Assembly (NCBI GenBank): GCA_026260175.1
Contig: JAKCWW010001233.1
Coordinates: forward strand, 24,305-64,096
Source of the DNA: Reticulitermes lucifugus
Taxonomy: Eukaryota; Arthropoda; Insecta; Blattodea; Rhinotermitidae
Length of the DNA stretch: 39,792 nt
Reading direction: 5' to 3'
A program made the translations under genes and the position numbers. Within the stretch, counting starts at the first letter, position 1. Each line of letters starts with the position of its first letter. The notes beneath the pieces are model-generated. The model was not told the origin of the DNA. It saw only the letters and a program-made list of their open reading frames with translations, and searched no databases. This document shows, in pieces, positions 22,618 to 34,565 of the stretch.

Positions 22618-22960
22618 AACATTAGTTCCATGGAGCAGAGTCATTCTTGAGAAGTTTAAGAGTTCCTCAGATAGTCAAGAAATATCCTGCATTATATGGA
22701 GCCTGAAGGTTCATTACTGTGTTCACAAAAGTCTGCCACATGACCCTATCATAAGCCAGATCAACCAGATCAATCCAGTCCACACCCTCTCCCATTATAT
22801 TTCATTAATATCTATATTAATATTATCCCATCTGTGCTGAGGTCTTCCATGTTGTCTATTTCCTGCAGGTTTCCCCAGCAAAACACTGTCTGCATTTCTT
22901 TTCTGCCCCATATGTGTCACATGCCCCACCTATCCTATTCTCTGTGACATAATCACTCAA
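22618..22960 (-). pseudogene. LINE ORF 3'-end relic, longest copy
   Basis: The minus strand gives PAGNRQHGRPQHRWDN near 22850 and then WERVWTGL near 22790. It runs to the conserved 3' terminus with CTTCTCAAGAATGACTCTGC. This is the Gly-Arg-Pro / Arg-Trp-x-Asp C-terminal block of non-LTR retrotransposon ORFs. Frameshifts and stops make it inactive. Confidence 0.62.
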
Positions 22961-24099
22961 ATAATATTAACTGAGGAGTATAAATCTTACAAGTTCCTCA
23001 TTATGCAGTTTTGTCCAGTGTCCTGCTGCTTCCTCTCTCTTATGCCAAATACCTTCTTCAGCACCCTATTCTCAAACACCCTTTGCCTATATTCCTCCTT
23101 AGGTTAAACACTGCAAATGTAACAGTCACTACTGGACCTTGATCAAGCATTGATCACTGATTATCCAACTTTATTGTAGAATCTGTGCATATGCCAGTCT
23201 GGAATGTATAAGAAATACTGACAAATTCAGTGTGAAATCTGTATTAAAAATAATAAAAATGATCCAGTACCTTCCCCAGCTGGAAGTGTATGTGCATCAA
23301 AATTCAAATTTCCACTGTTAGCCTCTTTACCTTCTTTAAATAAAATGGCATTCAGTTGCAGCCACATGATCTTTAAATATGCTTCTCATAGAAAAACTGA
23401 TTCATAGTAAGTTCCAAAACCAGTGTCAAATAAGATGGCAGGTGAGTAACAATTTATAGCACAGAGACAGTGCTATTACATCTATTGCTTCCATTTGAAT
23501 TTACAGTGGATTTTATTGATGTGGTTATTGCAAATCAATTGCATCCGCAGTTGACAAAGACATTTTTATTAATGTTATCCTCTGTTTGTTGATGTTCCTT
23601 TAGTCTAGTTAGTTCTCTCCATATATATGCACATATATAATTCACTGACCTGTGTCCAATGCTACATGCTGTAACAGTGTAGCTTGAAAGCTGCTGCACT
23701 CAAGAAAGGTAGTGAACAGTACTGACATCAAAGCCTTACGGACAGCCATGTAGCTCCCACTATACAGCAATGAGTGCCACTGTCTACTTGTCACCCACCA
23801 ACCTGGCTGATTTTTAGTATAACAGCTCCTCATTGTACAACAGTATTACAGAATTCAAGTTAAGAACTTAATGACAGGATTATGTAATGTTTTGATTCAG
23901 TTTCCTTTCTCCTACATCTACAAAAGCAAAGTGAATTCATCAGTTGCAGACAGATTGGCTCAAGGCACAATCATCTCATAAATTACTATAAATGTGTAGG
24001 ACTACATGGACATGTTCTTAAGGTTGCCTTGTACTGGAGCTTCCTGCTGTGACAGTTTATAATTTCGCACTATATTTATTTCATGGTCCAGTGTGCTTC

Positions 24100-25100
24100 T
24101 TTACCTGGAATATGGTTCTCTGAAAGGCCTAATGACGTACACAGTTTCTGAGTTTTGGTAAACGATGACTAGTGGGAATGCAACACATTTTTGTTCAGGT
24201 AGTTGGTAATAAGGTCAAACTGGGCAATATTTAAACTACAGTCGCTTATGTATGGTTGAAGTTGGATATCATTACGATAGGGTAACATTTGCGTTTAATT
24301 TGCCAACATTTACTTATTTTGAAAATCTTGTCCCAATGTAAGAATTAAATACTAGCGGTACAAGGTGCCGCATTATTCACAATGTATTACTGCATCAAAT
24401 TTTATTACTGATTAAAAGATCACAGTACCTTCGGCACCATGTCACCAACATGATAGTGTCAAACTATCGTATTACACATTCTAACCTCTCCATCATCAGG
24501 AAATCTTGATGCTGGACATAGAATCCTTGAATTGCACCACACTCGTCAGTTGTCTATACACGTGGGTTGTGAATATCTCTCACAGGGAAGATGTCCACTT
24601 TGTACGAAACAGGGTATCACAAACAGACCGTACACACAATTACGCCGCAATACTTCCGTACGCCATGTTTGTAACCACCATTGCCTACGTCAAGTTTATT
24701 TACTAGCCCACAACGGCATTCGTAAGCAGGTAACAACGAAAAACACAAGCTGCATATTATCTTTCTTTGGGGGGGAGGGGGGATGTTCTAAACTATTTTC
24801 ATATAATATGTTGAAATAAAAAATCAATCATGTTTTGACTGATGACGATGTTATCGCCAACTATATACACAAAGGTTTACATTACGCAAATTTTACAACT
24901 GGCATATTATAGTCTTACACAGGCTTCTGCATAGGTTAGGGCACAATTCTTGTTCGAGTATGTCTGTAAGCATTGCCATCTTTGTGTACGTTCGTTCAGG
25001 AAGCCTGCTAATTTCGTGATTTGTGTACCTATCAACGCGCGTAATTTCACGTGAATAATGGCGATTTTGGTTGTCAAGTAGCTTTAATTCAGGTCACACG
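24100..25100. promoter_or_regulatory. CpG-rich step, candidate distal promoter of SLC35C2
   Basis: CpG frequency rises abruptly near 24.1 kb. On the minus strand a Kozak-like AACATGGCGTACGG lies near 24656-24669, and donor-like CCCT|GTGAGA ends at 24584. Such features fit a non-coding first exon of SLC35C2, whose leader has an upstream acceptor at 15317. No TATA box or initiator was securely identified, so the assignment is tentative. Confidence 0.3.
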
Positions 25101-25458
25101 AAACTAAGATGCTGAGTTATTTCACTAATCAGTAACAATTTAGATCAACGTAAGACAAGGATAAGGAACAGGAAGGCGTGATCTGAAAGTTCCCCACAGC
25201 ATTGGGGACAATGACAATAAAGGCAGCAATTCAGTAACTTAAACTGTACAAGATACACGTGGAAATTTGGTGAAAAATTGCTTTAATCGTTTTCCTTGTG
25301 TAAATTTATAGCAAATACAATGCCTACAATGCATTTTGTAACAATTTTGTTGAGATGTTGGTGCATCGATTTACATCACACTGTATAACATGAAACTAAA
25401 TTATTCTGTCCTAACATGTTCCCAATTCGTAGTGGAAATGACAAGTCACAAACATCCC

Positions 25459-26142
<684 letters not shown>

Positions 26143-26880
26143 CTAGTTACGTAAAATATGCTTTCGACTCCTCTGTATACTTTAAAATTACTACAAAAGG
26201 TAACTGTATGGTCTATCAAAGCTTCCCGTTCAACGTTACAATTCTCGCATCCAAGGTACTTTGCCAACTGTCGAAATCTGATCACAATTCTTTGTGCTTC
26301 TCTTGGGGTAATCTGCTGGAAGTCAAGACAAATAAAAACATAAAATAAGTATAAGAACTAATGCACATAGCCTATCCTAATATTCTGTTATGCCCTCAGC
26401 CTGTTCAGAAAAGGCCACATTTCTCATATTAGTCTACTAGTCTGATGGAATGATACCATCGTTTGTAACATCCCTTTACATACAAACACAACACAAACAA
26501 TCACTTCGAACGTTTTCGAACTTTGTACAAAAAATTATACGTTGACCACGCGCAATTACTACCCGTGAATACTATGCAGTACACTGCGTTTCATTCCCAC
26601 TCTACACTACAGCATTTTATATAAACACATTCTGAATTATTAAAAACAAGACCAAGATGCACGGTGAAAACAATATTAAGTACATTCTGAAATACTTCAT
26701 AAAATTGTGCTCAATACAAGAATAATACAAAGCATATTTTGAAACAAAAAACCACTTTTATTCATACCGATAAGTCTTGAAATGACTATTGAAATCATTA
26801 AGGAAAGTTGCTGCGAACTGCGTAAGTGATAACTGCTACCTCAACCTCACTCTTCGACGTACAAAGACGTACTGAATCCT

Positions 26881-26960
26881 GATTGGCCGCGACCCACGCC
26901 TCTACCATGAGCTTCGCTACGCTTCGTGGTAATTCGGCTACTGTCACGAACGTGACGTCA
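26881..26960 (-). promoter_or_regulatory. candidate SOSS-B promoter with CCAAT box and CRE
   Basis: ATTGG at 26882-26886 is CCAAT on the minus strand. The palindrome TGACGTCA, a full cyclic-AMP response element, lies at 26953-26960. Both are in CpG-rich DNA 0.8-0.9 kb upstream of the SOSS-B start codon. Transcription could also run the other way. No TSS is visible. Confidence 0.4.
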
Positions 26961-26999
26961 GAGCCTATGGCCTGCAGTTACACAAGACCACCCGCTTCA

Positions 27000-27590
27000 C
27001 ATAATTGTTCAATAAGTTGCGTATACATGTAGGGGTTTAATAAAACAAACATTCCCACCTTCCCCTTATAGATGCTTGTAATCAGGCGTATGAAATAAAA
27101 TATGCTACATCCAGATATGGTGAGACAGAAGATGAAGTCGGTGGGATGTCATAATTTTCTTGTCCAGACTGGACGAACACTCGAATTGCTTTCTCGGGCA
27201 GCTTACTGCTTACGGGGCAAAATACAGACCGTCCTTTCGCCCTGCGTGGCGATTTTCATGATCGTAACCCCAATGTTAAACGACTGTTTACTTTATTATG
27301 ATGGTCCACAGTGTTCCTAGAGCTTTCGAACTTACTGAAATTTCAAGCGTGGGTCAAATTTACGTGTGTCCAAAGACCTGTAATTTGTACTTCTTTGTAA
27401 AAGTCATTACTCGAGACACTTCCTGAGCTGGTGGTTTGCAAGGCTCTGATGGGTAATCCAATATCATATGAATATCTCCCAAGGCACAGATGATAGGATA
27501 AGTTTAACCCTCTATGTTACGACTTCGATTTCGATGGCGTTTAAAAATTCACATCCTACGGTTCAGAAAACATGTGCATGAATTAGAATG
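27000..27590. other. gene-free CpG-rich stretch
   Basis: No protein homology, tRNA or repeat that I can recognise. Open frames are under 75 codons and lack support. Confidence 0.5.
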
Positions 27591-27594
27591 TCCA

Positions 27595-27860
27595 TGTGAT
27601 TAATGCTGTTTATGGAAGTAATCATAAATACACTCTGTTGGCAAAATCCAGAGATTCTTAAGCGTATTCGCAGAGTTGCGAAAAGTGGCAGTTTCGTCAC
27701 GTCTGTCCGCCCGACTGAACAACTGGTCTCCCATTGGAAGGATTTTCGTAAAATGCTATGCAGAAGAGTTTTATTAAGTCTATCCAGAAAATTCAAGTTT
27801 GGTTAAGATCGGACAAATATATCGGGCACTTCCATGAAGACTTAAGCACGTTTATAATAA
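27595..27860 (-). repeat. unclassified repeat family R, copy A
   Basis: On the minus strand the order is CTTAAGTCTTCATGGAAGTG, ATATTTGTCCGATCTTAACC, ACGAAAATCC and CTGCGAATACGCTTAAG. The same blocks recur in order on the plus strand at 31035-31340 and 31500-31650. It has no tRNA head and no transposase-like frame. Confidence 0.65.
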
Positions 27861-28269
27861 TATCTCGCTGAATTCATCCGGGAATGAGAAACGTTTCAGA
27901 TAAACACGTAGACAAAACACACATTTCATATCAAATACATTATTTTTCTTCCGTAACTCCTGCCGTGTACGAGATAATTACGACGAACACGGCAGAGCCA
28001 AAGAGGCCATAGATGATGTAGTAACATAATATGGCACAAACAGATGCAATTTGCATGCCGGATACTTAAGAGAAAAATACAGTAATGATTCACAGTGTTT
28101 AATACTTATTGCTGTCGACAATGTGACACTTAGAGGTTAAAATGAACTTTTCTTGGCGGATAATTCAGACAAAAATACACAGTCAAAATATTTAATACTT
28201 ATTACTTTACACGTGATTTTAATATTAATATAACCTGGCGCCTCATAGGTAGACAAACTTGTTGCGGTG

Positions 28270-28311
28270 TGACGTAATGACCAGTGACGTAAACTTCGTG
28301 TTGTGACGTCA
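28270..28311. promoter_or_regulatory. cluster of three CRE/ATF-like sites
   Basis: TGACGTAA at 28270-28277 and 28285-28292 and TGACGTCA at 28304-28311 lie within 42 bp, in one orientation with starts 15 and 19 bp apart. These match bZIP (CREB/ATF) sites. The nearest gene is SOSS-B, 2.2 kb to the left. Function is not shown. Confidence 0.45.
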
Positions 28312-28930
28312 CGTTCCTATTCAGTTATGGACTTTTTCCTTTTGCCCTTTACATGATGCATAATTAAGGAAAATAAAAACGTGCAGTTATAATATTTAAT
28401 ATTTATTTATTTATGTCTAGGAATATTACATTTGCTATGTACGTGGATTGTGAATATGCTTATAACTGGCGTACGAAATATTGTATGTATGTCAGAAATT
28501 ACAAAATATTCGACGGGCGGAAAGTTTCTGAATGTGTGTGATCTATAAACGTATCAAAAACAAAATCAACGTAGGGCTACAAATAATAAGTTCTTCAAAA
28601 ATATAATAACTGGCCTTAACAAGAGCAATAATTTTGTGTCAAACATACAGTTACGAACAGCAGCAAAAGCGTGACACCCCGGTGGATTAAATGGGATGAC
28701 CATCTGAGAAGGGTCCAGGATGCAAAGATACGAACGCGCCACTGTATTACGTTATAGTACGTTTCCCATCTTGTTAATGCTAAAGTAGGCAGTACATGTA
28801 GTTGCCACCGTGCCGTGAAGAGTTAAAATGGATCAGGAAGTGTACAGTGGCTCAAGATAGGGTTCAACGGCGGGCTAATGTGACCACGATCAGAAACATT
28901 CGGATTCCATATAAAAGTAAAAAAAAACAA

Positions 28931-29120
28931 TAAAGTTCACCATATAACAGGCCATAAATGCACGGGGGGGGGGTATAACCTAACCTTTCTTTAACCTCAG
29001 CACTCATGGGATTGGGTAGTCAATGCCACGCCTAGGCCGCTTTACCCCCGTGGTTGGTCCCCCACCGGGCCACGAACTCGGGACCGTCTAGCCCCTAGCG
29101 TGTCGCAATACCGTGGGTTC
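28931..29120 (-). mobile_element. tRNA-derived SINE, internally deleted
   Basis: It follows the young SINE on the minus strand: ACAGGCC, CTTTCTTTAACC, AGGCCGCTTTACCCCCG, CCCACCGGG, GGACCGTCTAGCCCCTAGCG. About 70 bp of the body is missing compared with 37436-37720. It also has an 11-G run and is flanked by A-rich DNA. Confidence 0.8.
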
Positions 29121-29572
29121 CACATAATTAAGGAATATCGTGCTTACGGAATCTGTTGTAGAACGCCAGTTGAGGGCGTCTGAGAACCACATACTGAAGA
29201 GAATATCTGCACCCAATGAAATAGGAGGCACATGGCGAAAATTACAAATCGTTATATGTATTGCGCATCTCCGCTTTGAGTGCATGTGGACATAGACATT
29301 CACACACGACAGTCATGTGAACTGTGTGACTGTAGCATAGATGACCTCCGGCAATAACTCGTCACCTTTCCTTTTCCTACATTTAGGGTGAATCTGCTTT
29401 ACTGTAAAATGTAAAATGTTTCCTCCGTATGGGATTGCAGAGGTACTGCGTAACTCCAGGTGTTCTTAAGCCTCAGAAGTGGTCCGCCCCACCCCGACCG
29501 CTCTGTCTCTACGGGACGAGATAGAGGTACCCGTTAAATACGACGCCAGGTGGACCCCAAACCCCGTCTGGA

Positions 29573-29606
<34 letters not shown>

Positions 29607-29607
29607 T
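29573..29607. repeat. (ATT)n microsatellite
   Basis: About eleven ATT units. The apparent polyleucine or polyasparagine frames across it are artefacts of the repeat. Confidence 0.92.
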
Positions 29608-29864
29608 ACTGCAATTGTGTATGGGATGAAAGAAAAATCTTTTCTCCCTGTGGGAATCAAAACCCCATTTCTCATTCGTCCCGCCCGTAGCCTAGACAGC
29701 ATACGCCTACCGAATGGGTATCCCACATCTGTATCTCATACGACAAATGATTGTTCAATCGGAACTGTGCCTGTGATTGTTGGTGACGAATCCGACACCC
29801 GTGTATTGAAGTCAGTAAACTTGACAAATTTTCAGTTTGTGTCTGCATTCAAGTGTATATAACA

Positions 29865-29960
29865 GGGAGTTTCTGGAAGACCGAGGTTCGATTTCCGCCA
29901 TGGGCAGGCGTTTTTCTCAATGTCACAGCGTTCTGACCGGCTCTGCCCCTTCTTAGCCGT
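29865..29960 (+). repeat. possible tRNA-like SINE fragment
   Basis: GAGGTTCGATTTCCGCC near 29883 resembles a tRNA B box followed by a T-rich stretch. No convincing A box or cloverleaf precedes it, so the call is weak. Confidence 0.25.
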
Positions 29961-30777
29961 CGAGCAAAGGGTACGGGTGCTCTTTCACTTCGGGTAATAA
30001 GAAATGTCGGAGCGAGGATTTTCGATGTTCAGCTGTTTGGTCGTATAGGTTTGTCAGGGGCAGTCAGACAGATGAATGTTCTACACGAGACAAGTTACAC
30101 TTAAATTTGTCCCTCAAAACGAGGACGCATGTTCTGTACTTATAATTTGTTTCTGTTTCTCGTCTGTATTGTTCTACTATGAAGACACCACTTGTAACTC
30201 ACCAGTGAATTCTACAGGCCTAACTAACAACCTCGTCAGCCTGTGTACTGACGAGGCTAAATCAACTAACGTTCCAATATCATAACCCGAACGTTCAGCA
30301 CAGCTAATAGAGCCCGCTAGTGGACACAGTCCTGAGCCATTTCCACCAACCACCCATTCCCAATCAAACGATTAATAACGGGAACTATATACTTAACAAA
30401 TTACGCAACAAACGCGCAAGTCCATAGTAACCAAGCGAACGAATTACATGTGTACTTAGGTAAAGAGTAATAGCCTACTGCACTCAGCTGACAGGCCGGC
30501 TTACTGACTCAATGACCGATAAAGCATGGACTTTCTTTAACTCTCAATAGTTTCTCAGCTGATGTGGAAAACGATGGTTGCGGTTATATCGTTTTTGGAT
30601 AACACTGTTCTCTGTCCATTGGCCCTTTATGTCACTGTTGTACTATGTTACGTGCAGACAGATGTCTTTCGCGTTGCATGACGGAAGACCGTGGCGCATG
30701 CGCATGTGAAATAGCTGGTTAGGACGTTCTCAACATGAATCTGCCTGTACATTCGTATTAGACGATAAGCGTGTCGT

Positions 30778-30850
30778 GGTTTCGTAGTGTAGTGGTTATC
30801 ACGTCTGCTTTACACGCAGAAGGTCCCCGGTTCGATCCCGGGCGGAACCA
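30778..30850 (+). tRNA. tRNA-Val (anticodon TAC)
   Basis: A complete 73-nt cloverleaf. The acceptor stem is GGTTTCG/CGGAACC with discriminator A, with one T-G wobble. The D stem is GTG/CAC, the anticodon stem TCTGC/GCAGA with loop TTTACAC, and the T stem CCCGG/CCGGG with loop TTCGATC. The anticodon TAC reads the valine codon GTA. The A box (TAGTGTAGTGG) and B box (GGTTCGATCCC) are intact and there is no intron. It is plainly functional in form, unlike the SINE heads nearby. No second tRNA was seen in the window. Confidence 0.96.
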
Positions 30851-30856
30851 ACTTAA

Positions 30857-30861
30857 TTTTT
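30857..30861 (+). terminator. RNA polymerase III terminator of tRNA-Val
   Basis: Five T residues lie six bases past the mature 3' end of the tRNA, the usual Pol III stop. Confidence 0.75.
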
Positions 30862-31034
30862 ATACCGGATGTCTGTTGTCCTTACTGCACATATTAGCAG
30901 AGCCATTTTTCTTGAATAATTTTTGCAGCGGCGAAAGGAGAGGGGAAGCGTATATTAAATGTGTACCATGGCTACGCGACAGTGTGTTCTCTTTTGTACT
31001 TGAGCTACGCATGTCGCTGTCAACAACACAGCAC

Positions 31035-31340
31035 GTCCTTAGGTCTTCGTGTAAAGTTCGTGATATATTTGTCCGATTTTAACGAAACCAGAATTTTCTC
31101 GACAGATTCCAATAGAAGTCCCCAATATCAAATTTCACGAAAACCCATTCAGTGAGAGCCGAGTTGATACAGACGGACGGATGTGACGAAGCTGATAGAC
31201 GCTTTTTGCGACTTTGCGAACGCCTAATAAACGGGAGAAGATTTAACAATGTGATGCGTTTGCGTAACCATTGTTGCCATGGAAACACAACAATGCGTTC
31301 CCTGTATATTGTTGAGCTTAAGTCACTGACAGATTGAAAT
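31035..31340 (+). repeat. unclassified repeat family R, copy B
   Basis: It carries the blocks AGGTCTTCGTGTAAAG, ATATTTGTCCGATTTTAACG, GAAGTCCCCAATATCAAATT, CACGAAAACCCATTC and TTTGCGAACGCC. These match copy A (27595-27860, inverted) and copy C. It ends with GTTGCCATGGAAAC and TATTGTTGAG, blocks that recur near 31423-31468 just before copy C. Confidence 0.7.
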
Positions 31341-31414
31341 AACTTGCACATTGTTGCCGGCAACATCTCGTGCTCCTGTTGTTGACCTACATATGCCCCT
31401 GTATACAATATGCC

Positions 31415-31650
31415 TAATGAAAGCGTTGCCTTGGAAACTGAACAATGCATTTACTTTAGTATTGTTGAACGATTTTATATCGCTATAAAACAATATAAAT
31501 GTATTTAAGTCTTCATGTAAAGTGCCCGATATTTGTGTCAGATTGTAACCAAATTTGGATTTTGTCGACACATTTTCATGAAAGTCCCCAATATCGAATT
31601 TCACGAAAATCCGTCCAGTGGAAGCCCAGCTGATACATGCGAGAGAAGTT
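31415..31650 (+). repeat. unclassified repeat family R, copy C
   Basis: AAGTCTTCATGTAAAGTGCC near 31506, then AGTCCCCAATATCGAATTTC near 31580 and CACGAAAATCCGTCCAGTGG match copy B about 467 bp downstream. It is preceded by GTTGCCTTGGAAAC and TATTGTTGAAC, so B and C form an imperfect direct tandem arrangement. Confidence 0.7.
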
Positions 31651-31924
31651 GGAAGCATTACCACTCGAGGTAACTTGCTCGGTGTATGCACTTCGTCTTA
31701 AGAACGTACGAGATGTGACTGTTAAATGACGATACTGCCCGTGCAACTCCTGAAGTTGACTTGATAACCGAATTAAGTATATGCTAGTTACTGTTGAACC
31801 GTTTCCGAGTCACTTGCCAAACCATGCTCCGTTACGTTAACGTAGTGTCGAGTAACAACTTTCATTTACAAACGGCTTTTTTTTAACATTACACGATCAT
31901 GTGATACAAGAAATTTAACAACGA

Positions 31925-32134
31925 GTAAGAATTACATTTTATATGAAACTGAAGGAAACTGCCATCGAAACGTTCAGTTTCTTACTTGAGGCGTATGTAA
32001 AGACGCCAGAGTTACTTAAAGCACTCTCACAAAATGACTTCAGCGGATGCTTCGAGGCCTGGAAGACTCGTGTGGAGTGGTGTGTATCTTGTGATGGAAA
32101 TTTATTGGAAGGGGAAAATATTTCGGTGAAATAA
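31925..32134 (+). pseudogene. mariner-type transposase relic, ends fused by internal deletion
   Basis: The frame begins with a block like the N-terminus of mariner/SETMAR-type transposases (KLKETAIETFSFLLEAY). It then jumps, at about residue 20-24, to a block like their C-terminus (FSGCFEAWKTRVEWCVSCDG, then EGENISVK). The DNA-binding and DDE regions are absent. About 63 codons remain of a family usually near 340. No clear inverted terminal repeats were found. Confidence 0.6.
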
Positions 32135-32520
32135 TTTCATTAACAAAGTAATCTACTTTTTGAAATTGGTCTCATTATTCAATAGCCAAGCATCGTGTAC
32201 CAATGTGTCCTTTACTTCACTTCTACAATGTGGGCAGAATTTATTCAGGCAGCTAGTGGACACATGCTTCCGTCCGTTGCGTACACAGTGGTTTCCGTTG
32301 CGTGTGCGGGCGTATTTATACGAAGTAATACCAAGTATCGTATACTGTGGCATATCATTGAATATAAATGCATTACAAGGTGAGATTTTCAGTACCACAC
32401 CCAACTAACTCCCAAGGGGATATGTAAACATACAGTTACAGGCCTTCCCCTTTTGGATATAATTCTAATTAAGCAATGGGCCTCACTCTTTCCCTGAAAT
32501 TTTCGTACTGGGACTGTGAA
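32135..32520. other. unassigned stretch between mariner relics
   Basis: A minus-strand frame at 32153-32404 contains a Cys-rich CLNKFCPHCRSE stretch, but I recognise no family and see no conserved spacing of a zinc finger beyond one CxxC. Nothing else is supported. Confidence 0.3.
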
Positions 32521-32524
32521 GATA

Positions 32525-32970
32525 TTACAGTGTGTCCGAATAATAGGTAACCAAAAATAAAAATGTATTATCTCGAAACATATTCATTATACAGACGTTC
32601 GGTTTGCAGCATTACAAAGTAGAACTCTCAAAGCTTTTTTTTAGTGCTACCTACCTTACTGGATTTGAATATGGACAGCCCTGGTGGCACGAAAAATATC
32701 CAGACGATATTCGACCTCTGTCCACATGTTCTGAAGCACTGTGGATTACCGTAGCCACAGCGTCCCTTATGCGGGTTTTTAACTGCTGAAGATCGAAGTC
32801 TGGTGACCTAGGTGGCCAGGCAATTGGCGCTTCTCTGCCGATCAATCGGCAGGCATTGTGTGATTAAGGTGATTCCTCTCCTCGTCTACCAGGTCAAAAA
32901 CGAAGTGTTATGTCTCCGTTGACAACGCAACATTTGACGATGGTACTCATATGCCTGAGATAAAACAGTT
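32525..32970 (-). pseudogene. DDE (mariner/Tc-like) transposase relic
   Basis: The minus strand reads IGREAPIAWPPRSPDF, then after a deletion QQLKTRIRDAVATV and a SEHVDR block. The WPPRSPD block is the stretch around the last acidic catalytic residue of many mariner-related transposases. The usual segment after it, rich in Leu, Asp, Phe and Trp, is missing. The N-terminal half has decayed into the sequence to the right. Confidence 0.65.
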
Positions 32971-33084
32971 TCTCTGTTAAGTGTCCCGATTCCCCACCCC
33001 CTTTTACATTACCATAGTGATATAACCATACCAAATTCCAATGCTTCATTGGTTACTGCAATCAAACCGAAGGCTAAAGAGATA

Positions 33085-33345
33085 TTTCGGATGGCCGCCA
33101 TCTTGCTAGTTTAAGTATACAAAAATTTCCTAACAAGAGTCGCTTAATTATCCAAGCTGTCTTACCGAACCTCAGTCAGGGGACTCCTGAGTGGTGCTAG
33201 TGTCGCAGCCGTCTCACAGTTTCAAGCGTCCGTGTTTTTATTCGTGACTGTAAGGAATTCAAATTTTTAACGTTGGGGTGTTGTCCAATGGCATAACGTG
33301 CATACCAAGTTTTGTAAAAATTGTTCAATTGGTTCACAATTTGAA
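33085..33345 (+). repeat. unclassified dispersed repeat, copy 2
   Basis: GGATGGCCGCCATCTTGC near 33091 is followed 180 bp on by TTGGGGTGTTGTCCAATGG, CATAACG and ATACCAAGTTTTG. It shares both motifs with 21945-22065 and, loosely, with 36695-36900. No coding frame is present. Confidence 0.4.
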
Positions 33346-33939
33346 GTGGTGAGAGTGTGGACACTGGCCTACTGTTTCCCTCTTTTCAGGAAGGAAAGCA
33401 GGTTACAACTAGAAAGATGGTGAGATCAGGAACGTCAGAAACGACACTAATGTAGTAGCAGCAGCAATAGAGTAAACCCTCCAGCAACACGGATTAGATT
33501 ATAACAGTGTAAATTTTCGGCTCGGCTGTCATCCCGAGATTCCTTCGTTTCGCGTCTTTACGCCGTCTTCGTCTCACAAGTCGCATGTGCACAAATATAA
33601 TCATTACAGTATACTAGTGACTTCACTGTTTATTAGCTTTGACTTTCTGCAGAGGCATTCTCGTATCCCCATCAGTCCCATACACTGTTAAGTTCGTACA
33701 ACGCCATTAGCCTTTCGTTTTAGGCACGTGGAATTTTATCTGCAACTCGGAAGCTCACAATTGAGTTGTGTCTGGTAAGAAAATGTCGTCGACGAAGATA
33801 TTTAGGCTAAGGAGAGAGGAGTGAGACGAGAATGGAGATAAATACACAGGTCTAATACGAAGCGTCATAACTTGTACTCTTCATTTTATACTGTTAAGGG
33901 ATTTTAATCGACAGGGACAAAAAGAGCATGGCGCATAGC

Positions 33940-34160
33940 GCACATGGAGACAATGAGAAATCCATGCAAATCAGGGACGGATTTGATGGAATGGATTAAG
34001 AGGCCACATCATTAATGGGACGATAATATTAAAACGGATCTTTCATAAATATGCTGTGAATGCGTGCACCGGATTTGATTCGGGATATAGTCCATTGGAG
34101 AGCTTTTGTAAGCATGGTGATGAACCATCGCGTTCCGTAACGGCATCTCATTTCCGGACC
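33940..34160 (+). pseudogene. LINE ORF 3'-end relic
   Basis: The plus strand reads RPHH, then WDDNIKTDLS near 34017, then frame-broken residues and a TIAFRNG block. This is the same 'R-P-x-x-x-W-x-D-N-I-K-x-D-L' terminal segment as at 16160 and 22618. It is inactive. Confidence 0.55.
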
Positions 34161-34389
34161 AGCTGTGTGTCATTTGAAGGCTAACACTGTACTGTGTAGT
34201 TAATTGATTCCTGCCAGATCAGCATTTTGATTGGGCCCACAACTTAGCAGGCCAGACACAGACACAACAGCGGTTGTTCGTGTTCCTGCCAGTCTGGCAA
34301 CTCTTGCGTTGTCTGCTGAAGCACAGCAGAGCGCCTGAAGGCTGCGGCACGCCAAAATTGTTCGGCAATCCCTGCATTAGTTAGTAGTG

Positions 34390-34565
34390 TACCATATATC
34401 ATACTACCTCAACCGGTAAGGCGCCTGCATTTATGCTGGGAGGTACCGGCTTCGAATCTTGACCGCGTTATCAGTCATTCAGACGGAATTTTTGTCGTCT
34501 TCCTCAGTTTCCTCCGGTGAATTTTGGTACAGTACTCTCAGGTGGGCCACTACCATTTCCTTGAA
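34390..34565 (+). mobile_element. tRNA-derived SINE, second family
   Basis: A tRNA-like head (CTCAACCGGTAAGGCGCCTGC, then a GCTTCGAATCTT B-box) precedes TCATTCAGACGGAA, GTCTTCCTCAGTTTCCTCCGG and GGTGGGCCACTACCATTTCC. The head and body differ from the SINE at 39415. Ends are not sharply defined. Confidence 0.6.

Larger units (their letters stand above)
15318..24100. other. gene-free CpG-poor stretch, decayed repeats
   Basis: No exon, tRNA or intact transposon is recognisable. Contents listed separately are LINE 3'-end relics, a diverged direct repeat, microsatellites, a short tandem duplication and the N gap. CpG stays as scarce as in the SLC35C2 introns, so this may be the first intron of SLC35C2 with its true promoter near 24.1-25.1 kb. 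That is inference. Confidence 0.45.

Noticed and set aside
29088-29303. 71-codon minus-strand frame beside a SINE
   Set aside because: It partly overlaps the SINE head, and the rest shows no recognisable domain.
29479-29862. 127-codon frame with polyleucine
   Set aside because: It runs across an (ATT)n microsatellite; the frame is open because the repeat has no stops in that phase.
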